The translations under genes were made by a program, and so were the position numbers. The notes beneath the pieces are model-generated. The model saw only the letters and a list, made by a program, of their open reading frames with translations, was not told the DNA's origin and ran no database searches. Positions 47,941 through 57,739 of a stretch of DNA of 64,000 nt are shown in pieces. The first letter of the stretch is position 1; each line of letters opens with the position of its first letter. Source of the DNA: Pelobates cultripes (lineage: Eukaryota > Chordata > Amphibia > Anura > Pelobatidae); NCBI GenBank assembly GCA_933207985.1, contig OW240913.1:270527081-270591080 (forward strand), read 5' to 3'.

Positions 47941-48868
47941 TGCTGCATGACGGTTGTTTGAGGGTGTTGTGTGTGTAAGGGTGCGGTGTGTGTGTAAGGG
48001 TGCTGTGTGTGAGGGTGCTGTTAGTGTGATGTGTGTGTGAGGGTGCTGTTTGTGTGCTGTGTGTGTGTGTGTTTGTTAGGGTCCTGTTAGTGTACTGTGT
48101 GTGTGAGGGTGCTGTGTGTGTGTTTGTGAGGGTGCTGTTTCTGTGCTCTGTATGAGAGGGTGCTGTGTGTTTGAGGGTGCTGCATGTGCGAGGGTGCTGT
48201 ATGTCTGTGGGTGCTGTATGTGTGTGCTGTGTGTGTGTGGGTGCTGTATGTGTGAAGGTGCTGTATGTGGGTGCTGTGTGTGTGTGTGCTGTATGTGTGT
48301 GTGTGCTGTCTGTGTGTGTGTGGTGTGTGTGTGTGAGGGTGCTGTGTGTGTGTGTGGGTGCTGTGCGTGTGTGGGTGCTGTATGTGTGTGTGCTGTGTGG
48401 GTGCTGTGTGTGTGCTGTATGTGTGTGTGTGCTGTGTGGGTGCTGTGTGTGTGTGGGTGCTGTGTGTATGTGTGTAGGTGCTGTGTGTGTGCTGTATGTG
48501 TGTGTGTGGGGGTGATTGTGGGGGTGGGGGTACATTACTTAATATCCCCCCTCCCTTCTTACCTTATGTAGGGAGGGGGGATCATGCTGCTGCTTTCCCT
48601 GGTGGTCCAGTGGAGAGAGAACTCTAGCCCCTATGGGGCTAGAGTTCACTCTTGCGAGATCTGAACATTGCCACGGCAACGCTCAGAACTTGCGAGAGGA
48701 ACCCGGCGGAGCTGCTGGTTGAGCTCCCCGGTTCCTCTCCTGCCTCCCTCCATGCTGCGGATAGCGCTGGCTCTGCATGAGCCGACAGGGGAGATCCTGA
48801 GATCTCCCCTGCCGCTTTCACTCCATAGGCGTGCCGCGGGGATTAGGGTGTGCCCAAGCACACCTATG
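47866..48868 (+). mobile_element. hAT-type element family B, copy 2 (nested)
   Basis: Starts CATAGGCGTGCGCAGCC and ends at CACACCTATG, where about 20 bp of the terminal region found in copy 1 is deleted. Flanks are GTATCTGT (47858-47865) and GTATCTTT (48869-48876), 7 of 8 matching. The interior is a TG minisatellite (about 47950-48520), 'acttaatatcccccctccct' and the GC-rich core (about 48580-48830), as in copy 1. Confidence 0.82.
48667..48680. promoter_or_regulatory. Degenerate X-box-like site in hAT core
   Basis: ATTGCCACGGCAAC differs by one base from the X-box consensus. The adjoining 'cttgcgagat' is a mutated CGCG element. Included for comparison with intact copies. Confidence 0.3.
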
Positions 48869-50173
48869 GTATCTTTGTGTATGTATACCTGTGTGTCAGT
48901 TTGTATGTGTATGTGTACCTGCGTGTCTGTGTATATGTACCTATGTGTGTATATGAGTGTCAGTATGTGTAAGTGTGTATCTATGTGTGTGGCAATGCAT
49001 ACATCCCATCTAACATTGCACACAAATACACCCCTACATTCCAACATTAACAATGCACACAAATACACCACTGCATGTGTATCTGTGTTCCTGTGTGTAT
49101 CTCAGTGTTTTTGTAAGTGTGCATCTGTGTGACAATGCATACATCCCAGCATTCCTACGCCAACACTGCACACAAATACACCCCTGCATGTGTACCTGTG
49201 TTTGTGTGTGTACATATCTGTGTCAGTGTGTGTGTGTATCTCTGTGTGTGGATGTGCCAGTGTTTTTATCTCTGTGTGTGCATGTGTATTTATGTATGTG
49301 TCTGTGTGTGTATACGCCAGTCTTTGTCAGTGTGTGCATGTGTCCAGATGTGTGCATCATACCATCATATCATTTTTGTAATACCTTTTTTACACCCCTA
49401 TGTATGTGTATGTATATCTGTAAATGTATGTCATACATCACGGCAATCAAACACAACATGCAAACACACCCCTGCAAACATTACATACAAACACACCCCT
49501 GAATTCAAACTCAAAAAGTATATAGAAACACATCCCTACACTTAAACACCAATACTACACCCTACATGCACACACATACTGTATACAACAACATGCTCAC
49601 ATTCAAATGCACAAACACTGCTCACAAATACAGCCATGCAAGAATGGCCAAATGGTAGATCCCCAGCTGGCATAGCATTGTGGGAATAGTACAACAGAAG
49701 AGGGTCTATCTTTTCTCTGCTCTTGCGCTAGAGGGGAGGCTCAAAACAATGTCTTGCACCAAGGCCCTGTCTACATTAGTTCTGCCACCGTGTTGGGGTG
49801 GAGGGCGTGATTGCATGCCAGAGAGTGAAAGTGTATGGGGGTGGGGGGGTGGAGGGCAGGATCCAGGGGGCCCAAACAAATGCTTGCCCAGGGTCCAATC
49901 AATGTTAAAGATGGCCCTGACAATAGCCCTATGTAGAATTCAAATGTAGAACTTATAGTAAGAATAGTCTTATGTAGAAAACAGATGTAGAACAAATAGT
50001 AAATGTTAGCCTTATGTAGAAATCAGATGTTAAACATATAGCAAAGAATAGTCTTATGTTGAAATCAAATGTAGAACATAAAGGAAAGAATAACCTTATG
50101 TAGAAAACAGATGTAGAACATATAGTAAAGAATAGTTTTATGAAGGAATCAGATGTATATCAGATGTATATAG

Positions 50174-50698
50174 TTAAAGGGACTCCCCAGTGCTAGGAAA
50201 ACAATCCGTTTTCCTGGCACTGCAGGTCTCCTCTCCCTCCCACCTCATTTCCCCGGTTGCTGAACCGGTGAAAACCCCTTCAATCACTTACCAGAGGCAG
50301 CGACGATGTCCCACGTCGCTGCTTCTTCCTCCGCCGCCGCTCCTCCCCTTCATTACGTCAGCAATGCCGTGCATGCATATTAGATCTCTCCATAGGAAAG
50401 TATTGAAAATGCTTTTCAATGCTTTCCTATAGAGATTTTAGCGACGCTGGAGGTCCTCACACAGCGTGAGGACGTCCAGCAACGCTAAAGCACAGAAAAC
50501 CTGTGCTATGGACCAGGAAGTGCCCTCTAGTGGCTGTCTAGTAGACAGCCATTAGGGGAGGACTTAACCCTGCAAGGTAAATATTGCAGTTTATGAAAAC
50601 TGCAATAATTACAGTTGCAGGGTTAAGGATAGTGGGAGTTGGCACCGAGACCACTCCAATGGGCAGAAGTGGTCTGGGTGCCTGGAGTGTCCCTTTAA
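50174..50698. mobile_element. T2/Kolobok-like MITE (525 bp)
   Basis: Starts TTAAAGGGACTCCCCAGTGC and ends GCCTGGAGTGTCCCTTTAA, imperfect inverted repeats with TTAA. Interior has 'ggcactgcaggtctcc' and 'gcagggttaag'. Inserted in the 42-bp array. Confidence 0.85.
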
Positions 50699-50788
50699 GA
50701 ATGGTTTTATGTAGGAATCAGATGTAGAACATATAGTAAAGAACAGTCTTATTTATAGATCAGATGTAGAACATTTAGTAAAGTATAT

Positions 50789-51521
50789 GTTATTTTATTT
50801 TTTTCCTTTTCAAGCACAGAAAGTGCAACATAATGCTTAGTAGAGTACAAAGTAGCGTTGTTACAATACAAACCTTGCATAAGTCCATTCTACACATATT
50901 TCACAAGAGCATAAAGAAGAGAAAGGAAAGAATTGGTAGTAGACCTGCCCAGGGTAAGGTAGAATGAATAACCAAACTAGAGTAAAATCACAGAGCATTA
51001 TAATCCTCCCATGGTTGCTAGATCTTATGAAATGAAGACATAGTATTCCTAACTCTAGCTGTTAAATTACCATTAAATGATTGTCTTTTAACTTGAGCAA
51101 GGCTGCTACTAGTGTGGAGACTGTGTCTTGCAAACAGTTTTGTGCCAGCGCTAGTCTGGTAGCTAGGTTTACTTTACATGTTGACAGAGGAAAAGTCCTC
51201 CATCAGTTTTGATACAAAAGGAAAGACAAAGGGTCTAGCGTTAATGGTCTATGGAAGATGCTACTTAAGAGGTCTCAGATGTGCTCCCAAAATGAAATCA
51301 CTTTAGGGTGTGACCACCACATGTCAGTGTAGGAGCTCCTGTCTCCACACCTCCTCCAAATCTGTGGCAGTTTTACCCATGTGAAACAATTAACCAGAAG
51401 TTGTATCCCATCTAAATAAGGTTTCACATGTTTGTAAATTAAGGCTAACAGACACATTGGTAGTCAGATATCTTCCTAATCACTCCCATCTAATCTCTGA
51501 TGTAGGTAGGCCTCCCAAAGG
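50789..51521 (-). mobile_element. 5'-truncated L1 3' end
   Basis: T-rich start (50795-50810, poly(A) of the minus strand) and flanking duplication TAGTAAAGTATA at 50777-50788 and 51522-51533. The repeat array contains similar text, so the duplication could in part be array sequence, but the element body is clearly L1. Confidence 0.8.
51275..51457 (-). pseudogene. L1 ORF2 C-terminal (zinc-knuckle region) fragment
   Basis: The minus-strand frame contains RRCGDRSSYTDMWWSHPKVI then SFWEHI, matching the C-terminal L1 ORF2 signature C-W-R-C-G ... H-M-W-W-x-C-P-x-V-x-x-F-W. Preceding residues VNCFTWVKLPQIW agree in position. Key cysteines are partly lost (C replaced by H at WWSH). No catalytic domain is present. 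Confidence 0.75.
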
Positions 51522-51806
51522 TAGTAAAGTATAGTTTATTTAGAAATCAGATATAAAACTTATAGTAAAGTAGATTTTTATTTAAATATCAAATGTCGTT
51601 ATTAAGATACATTGAATTCGCAAACCCAGCTTGGTTACTCACCATTCTGTAATTAATGCAAAATTGGATTCTAAGGATTTCCACATTGATAAGTTTCACA
51701 GCCTTTTTGAAAATTCTGTTCATGGAACTGCTTCTTTCTTTAAAAAAGTATGGCAAAATATACAAACAATAAAAAAACAACTTATAATATACAACTTAAT
51801 GAAACC

Positions 51807-52579
51807 TTAAAGGAACACTCCAGGCATCATAAGAAATCCCTCTAAATTAAGTTGTTATGGAGCCTGGGGGCCCCCTGGGTGCACTATACCTCAAGGGGTT
51901 AAATTGTTCTTGAATGGTTTAACCCCTAACTTGCCTCCAGCATTGACTCAACTGCCCCAGGCAGCATCTGGCTTTTGAAATTTCAGTTTCAAGAAGCATA
52001 GAGTGCCGCTGATCAGCTGGCTTGGAAAGCCAATTACTGGTGCCTCTGCCTGGTGACTCTCCTCGCTTCTTAAAACTGAAATTTCAGAAGACGAATGCTT
52101 TGGAGTTAAACCCTAGAGGTAAGAGTGTACCCCATAACACCCCTAAATTGGGGTGTTTAGTTCTGCATCCTGCTAAGAGGAACTCAAATTATTAGCTGTG
52201 TTATGTAGTCAAGCTGTTATTGAGTTTAAATAACTTTTGTTTCTGACTTTTGAACCTTTTTGTAATACCTTTTTTATACATTTTGCTGGGTGGGGTGAAA
52301 TAATCAATTACCTGGTGGTCCAGTGCGCTCCCTAATTATCTGATCTGTAGCTGCGTTCTGTATTACGCTCTCCCCTTTTTCTCAGGAACATTCTCTAAAC
52401 TTTATGCATGGGAATGACCATTCAGACCATTCAGAGGCTTCTCATTGAGCAGCCGTGTGGACAAGCTGTCCAAGTGTGTGGCTGTTTAATCACAGACGTC
52501 TCAGTGAGCTTACAGCCCATTGAGAATCTTTTGCAATGAAGGAACTGAAGTGCTTTAGGTGTTTGGAGTGTTCCTTTAG
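51807..52579. mobile_element. T2/Kolobok-like MITE (773 bp)
   Basis: Starts TTAAAGGAACACTCCAGGCA and ends GGTGTTTGGAGTGTTCCTTTAG; the last base has drifted from TTAA. Interior includes an internal inverted pair 'cttgaaactgaaatttc'-like (about 51975-52090). Non-coding. Confidence 0.8.
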
Positions 52580-53778
52580 GAGAGCATCTTGATTGGCTGT
52601 GTTGCTTCCTGGTCTGAGCAGAGCTGACTGTAGAAGCTGCAAAGCCACCTAACGTACATTTTCTCTTGTGGGTGGTTATTACTTTATTTGTTTTTCTGTT
52701 TTCTTTTTTAACATATATATTCTGCTGCTGTCACTGTTCATTTGCATCCCTCAAAGCTGGTCCTTTTTCTAGTTACAGTTCACAAAGACACAGACACTCT
52801 GCCAATTCCTTTTCGAGACAGGTTTCCATTTCCTGTGCGTTCTACACTGTTCTAGTGGTCAGAAGGAAGACTTTTAACCTCGGGCTAATCTGACACAACA
52901 TTTATAGGCATGGCTCTAAGACACCACTATTTATAAACTACTATGTCATAGAAGATTTTACAGTATGTTCAGTTATATCATTTTAATATTTAATATCTAT
53001 ATTCATTCTTTATACTGTTTTATTGATTATATGGTTTTATTTATCTTGCAATATTTCAGAATGTGCACAAGGTATTAGTATACAGGCAGAAATATAATTT
53101 TGTGACATAAAGAAGATGTGACCAAAATACATGAAATACGCATTGAATGGCTATGACCAATTTATGCGCTATAGAATTCCATAGCTAGATGGTATTTAAC
53201 AATCTGATGATGTTTGTAGCAATCCAGCTCCAAAATAATACCAACTGAATGTTACATAAAACTGAGTAAACTTGAGTATATTGTAAACATGAGTATAATG
53301 TCCATGTGCTGTGCAATTACTCTAAACTATGGTTGTATATATAAAGATATGGGTGATGTAAATATCTTACAGACAATCCATGTTCTGTGTTGAATGGGGT
53401 CCCCATCAAGATTTACATGCAGATGTCTGTATGCGTAAAATTCTAAGAATGTGTATATTTCTATTCGTAATGTATTGTGTTTGGATCTGTGAGTATAGTG
53501 AGTGTATGCAGTTGTGTAAATGCATGCAGGGTAAGATAATGTTAGAATTGGTTATGGTAAAGGGGTTAGGGTATGAGAGGAGATAACATCGCAATTAGTT
53601 TAAAATAGGGAATTTTGTGATACGTTGATTAAAAGCTTGAAAGGGGTTATAGTAGTGGTATACGGTGTGTTTAGAAATATTGAGTTTAGGATTAGATTTA
53701 GAGTTGGGTAAAATTTAGTATTGAAGAACATGAGGAGTTTTGTTTTTAAGAGGAGTTTAAGGTTTGTATTTTGAATGC
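52580..53778. other. No recognised feature
   Basis: AT-rich sequence without supported element or gene. Confidence 0.4.
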
Positions 53779-54145
53779 TTAAAGGATCACTATAATGTCA
53801 GAAATAAAAATATGTATTCCTGACACTATAGGTCTAAATAACTGTTTTGCCCCTGCCCTCCCTTACTTCTGGTTAGAAAGGTGATTTACTTATCTTTTTC
53901 CAATGTCGCACGAGTCTGGTCGTGGCTCCACCCCCTTGGCTGAGATCATCAAACTTGAAAATCTCAGCCAATCCAATGCTTTGCAATAGAAATCATTGGG
54001 AGGCTCTCACGCATGCGTGCCAAAATGCTGCTCTGTGCCAATCAGCATCTCCTCATAGAGATGTATTGGCTAAATGGATCTCTATGGGGAAAGTTCAGCG
54101 ACTCCATGCAATGTGCTGCCCTACCCCAGGAATCACATCTATTGA
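53779..54145. mobile_element. T2-like MITE, left part
   Basis: Starts TTAAAGGATCACTATAATG, closely like the copy at 35010. Similarity continues through 'gatcatcaaacttgaaaatc' and 'ggatctctatgggg', then is lost without a right terminus. Confidence 0.6.
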
Positions 54146-54199
54146 TCGTCTGAGTGTTGTTTATAACAATTTGAATTGTTTATAACAATTTATTCACAT

Positions 54200-54440
54200 C
54201 AAAGAAACCATAAAGCCACACGCACATATTACAAAACACCATAAATAGTGCAATAGAAGCATGTAGGATAAAATGCAGATAAAATCAGCCAGAGCCTCTC
54301 ACCCAACGCATTTTGGCAACAAAAGACTTCCTTGGGGTTATGCAATCTGTAGAGTGATGTCCTCCCATTTACATCGAGTGTCCCTTAATAAGACCTTCCT
54401 CTGGTTTTTGCTGGCTTTTTCTTCCTAATGCGCCAATATC
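54200..54440. mobile_element. Penelope-like terminal fragment (tentative)
   Basis: 'cacccaacgcattttggcaac' (in part, about 54300) followed by 'gacttccttggggtt' resembles Penelope-type terminal text and the 37045-37290 fragment. No coding part. Confidence 0.3.
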
Positions 54441-54990
54441 ATGCAACTTCTTATTATGAGTTACACTTATATATCCTGCAATGTGCAACCTTAAAACTAC
54501 CGTGGATACTGCCGAGAACTGTTGTTCTGATGTGCCTGTTTTCTGGCCTAATGACCTACACCTTTACTTATTGTTTTGGTCTGTAAGACCACATATCCTT
54601 TGTAGAAAAATAAAAATAAAAAATCGACTTCTGTACAAATTTAAAGAATCATAAAATCTTAATATTTATTTCATGATGATCATTACCATCCCTTTCTGTT
54701 CTGCAGAAGTGAAAAAAGGAGCATCTGTTGATTTGATAGCAGTAACTTGACTGTGCTAAAAGGAATGCTGAATCTTTGAGTCGCTGAATCACTCCATAAA
54801 ACAATGCTGTTAGCCTCTCTATACACAACATGAGTGCACCGTGTACATTCAAGCTCTACAAACACTTTTCAAGAGTTGTTTTGTGTGTTTTTCTTTTTCC
54901 ATTTTGCCATAAATGTATTTTAGTTACCTGTTGCTGGGCAGTGGTGGTATACAGGGACACTAGATATTCAGGGATTTTTAGATACTTCAC
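54441..54990. other. No recognised feature
   Basis: AT-rich unassigned sequence. Confidence 0.35.
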
Positions 54991-55110
54991 TTAAAGGACC
55001 ACTATAGGCACCCAGACGACTTCAGCTCAATGAATTGGTCTGGGTGCCAGGTCCCTCTAGTTTTAACCCTGCAGCTGAAAACATAGCTGTGATGCTTTGT
55101 ACAAATCAGT
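54991..55110. mobile_element. T2-like MITE, left fragment
   Basis: Starts TTAAAGGACCACTATAGGCA and includes 'ttggtctgggtgccagg' and 'aaccctgcagctg'. The right part is missing. Confidence 0.65.
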
Positions 55111-55139
55111 CAATAATTCCTGTATAACGAAGTACTCAC

Positions 55140-55738
55140 TTTATTACAACATATATGTGCTGTGTATGTGTGAGGGTGTTTGTGTGTGTGTGTGTGTTGG
55201 TGAGGGTGCTGTTAGTGTGCTTTGTGTGAGGGTGCTGTGTGTTTGTAAGGGTGCTGTGTGTGTGTGTTTATGAGGGTACTGTTAGTGTGCTGTGTGTGGT
55301 TGGGTGCTGTTTGTGTGCTGTGTGTGTAAGGGTGCTGTATGTGTGTGTGTTGTGTGTGTGCTGTATGTTTGTAGGGATTGTGGGAGTGGAGGTAGGGGCA
55401 GATTAGTAAATATCCCCCCTCCTTTCTTACCTTGTGTAGGGAGGATGATCATTGCTGCCATCCCTGGTGGTCCAGTGGAGAGTGAACTCTCGCAAGACTG
55501 AGCGTTGCCATGGCAATGCTCAGATCTCGCGAGAGGAACCAGGCGGAGCTGCTGGCTAGAGCAGGTCCTCTCCTGCCTCCCTCCATGCTGCTTTGGGCCG
55601 GTGAGGGAGATAGTGCCAGCTCTGCATGAGCCGACAGGGGAGATCCTGAGATCTCCCCTACCGGTCTCAATCCATAGGAATGCCGCGGGGATTAGGGTGT
55701 GCCCAGGCACACCTGCCACACCTTGTGCGCACGCCTAT
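55140..55738 (+). mobile_element. hAT-type element family B, copy 3, left-truncated
   Basis: TG-rich array (55145-55370), 'taaatatcccccctccttt', GC-rich core (about 55450-55680), then the family B right end ending in GCGCACGCCTATG at 55738. The CATAGG left end is not recognisable, so the start is approximate and the target duplication cannot be checked. Confidence 0.75.
55504..55534. promoter_or_regulatory. X-box-like site and CGCG element in hAT core
   Basis: GTTGCCATGGCAAT (55504-55517, one base from consensus) and exact TCTCGCGAGA (55525-55534). Same arrangement as in the other cores. Confidence 0.4.
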
Positions 55739-56455
55739 GTGTGTCTGTTTTGCTATTATGTCAGTATAGGTAAACATTAACCCCTTATGGACTGAGCCAA
55801 ATTTACACGTTTTGATCAAAATAAAAAGTAAACAATTTGGAATTGGACTATATGCCTGTTTAACCATAATTCACCTCTTTCATATTAAGTGCACACCCAC
55901 TTATTATATATAATTTTATTCAGGAAAATTAAAAAGGCTTTGCTTTTTTTTTAAATTCTTTATTTTTGTTGTGGAAGATTTCCATGGTTGTGGTGATAGT
56001 ATACAATTTCCAGCAGGGCCGGACTGGGAGAAAAATTCGGCCCGGGCATTTTTTTTAACACAGCGGCCCACTAAAAAGGGGGCGGGGCAGAGGAGGTGTG
56101 TTTTGTCATCACCAATGACAAACACGCCTCCTCTCAAAGTGAGCATGTTGGTTCAATGCTCTTCCAGGGCAGACCATGCGCAGAGCTCTGCTGAAGAGCT
56201 CTAGCATGAGAAAAAAGTCCTGTATTTGTTCTGCACAGTGCAAGCAAATTTAATAACATGCTTGCACTGTGTTTCCTTGCAACTTGTCTCTGGTGTCTCT
56301 ATAAATGGATACCAGGAGACAAAAGGCCAGGAAAGAGTATTGTGCATGTGTTTGGAGCCTGCTTGTGGTATTGCATGTGTGTAGAGTGAGCTGGTCGTGG
56401 TGTGGTATTGTGTAATAAGGTCGGTTTTAGTCGTGTTGTGTTTGTGGTGTAATGT

Positions 56456-56859
56456 GATGCATATGTGGCTCAGGGACCCCCTCCCGCCCGGCTCTGGAAA
56501 AGGGTTAAAACTTACCTTTTTCCAGCGCCGGGCGGGGAGCTCTCCTCCTCCGATCCGCCCTGTCGGCTGAATGCGCACGCGTGGCAAGAGCTGCGCGCGC
56601 ATTCAGCCAGTCGCATAGGAAAGCATTTATAATGCTTTCCTATGGACGCTTGCGTGCTCTCACTGTGATTTTCACAGTGAAAAGCACGGAAGCGCCTCTA
56701 GCGGCTGTCAATGAGACAGCTGCTAGAGGCTTTGGGGGAAGGCTTAACCCATTGATAAACTGCTATGTTTATAAAACAATGGGTTAACCCTAGAAGGACC
56801 TGGCACCAAGAGCACTTCATTAAGCAGAAGTGGTCTGGGTGGCTAGAGTGGTCCTTTAA
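56456..56859 (-). mobile_element. T2-like MITE within hAT family A copy 2
   Basis: Right end GGCTAGAGTGGTCCTTTAA carries the T2 terminus read from the other strand. Its interior is the inverted counterpart of 63690-64000 (for example 'gcttaacccatt' and 'agcggctgtcaatgagacag'). The left limit is approximate. Confidence 0.65.
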
Positions 56860-56866
56860 GAGTGTA

Positions 56867-56933
<67 letters not shown>

Positions 56934-57690
56934 GAAGTATTGTGTATGTGTGTGGTGCAGTGTGTTGGGGGGGTTCTGTGTGTATGTGAGGGGTGCAGTA
57001 TGTGTGTGTGTAAGGGTGCGGTGTGTGTGTGAGGGGTGCGGTGTGTGTGAGTGCCGTGTGAGAGTGCCGTGTGTGAGTGATGGGTGTGAGAGTGCCGTGT
57101 GTGAGAGTGCGTGTGTGAGAGTGCTGTGTGAGATGGGTGTGAGAGAGTGCTCTGTGAGAGTGCTGTGAGTGTGATGGGTGTGAGAGTGCTGTGAGAGAGT
57201 GCTGTGTGTGTGTGAGAGTGCTCTGTGAGAGTGCTGTGAGTGTGATGGTGTGAGAGTGCTGTGTGAGAGAGTGCTGGGTGTGAGAGTGCCGTGTGAGAGA
57301 GTGCTGTGTGTGTGTGAGAGTGCTGTGAGTGTGATGGGTGTGAGAGTGCTGTGTGAGAGAGTGCTGTGTGTGATGGGTGTGAGAGTGCTGTGTGTGATGG
57401 GTGTGAGAGTGCAGGGTGTGAGAGTGCTGTGTGTGATGGGTGTGACAGTGCTGTGTGTGATGGGTGTGAGAGTGCTGTATAAATGTTATTGTGTGTGTGT
57501 GTAGGGGGGGGTAAATAAAATTTAAAAAAAAACAAAACAAAAAAACAGTAATTATTCCCCCCCCCTCCCTTCTTACCTTTAGCCTGGGAGGGGGGGTCCG
57601 GCACGCTGGCAGGCGGGGTGGAGCTGTTCCCTGGTGGTCCTCGTGGGTGAGTGAACTCTAGCCAGCATAGCCTGTGAGGCTAGAGTTCAC

Positions 57691-57739
57691 TCTCGCGAGA
57701 TCCGGTCGTTGCCATGGCAACGCGCCGGATCTCGCGAGA
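57691..57739. promoter_or_regulatory. Paired CGCG elements around a perfect X-box palindrome
   Basis: TCTCGCGAGA at 57691-57700 and again at 57730-57739 flank GTTGCCATGGCAAC at 57708-57721; the whole 49-bp interval is a near-perfect inverted repeat (gatccgg ... ccggatc). This is the best-preserved core in the window. Confidence 0.5.

Larger units (their letters stand above)
44817..49919. mobile_element. hAT-type non-autonomous element, family C, 5.1 kb
   Basis: Left end CAGGGCCGTCTTGAACA and right end TGTTAAAGATGGCCCTG are imperfect inverted repeats with exact 8-bp duplication ACAATAGC (44809-44816 and 49920-49927). Inward, both ends carry 'gggcccaaa'-type sequence. The interior is TG-rich tandem repeat (45233-47865), a nested family B element (47866-48868) and CA/TG-rich sequence up to about 49640. 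No transposase. The left duplication overlaps the last three bases of the LTR and its own duplication. Confidence 0.88.
49928..51605 (+). repeat. 42-bp tandem array, interrupted
   Basis: Units of 42 bp built on 'cttatgtagaaatcagatgt' then 'agaacatatagtaaagaatagt' run from 49928 to 50173, resume at 50699-50788 after a T2 MITE, and again at 51522-51600 after an L1 fragment. With the piece at 38020-38070 the array was about ten or more units before interruption. Confidence 0.88.
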
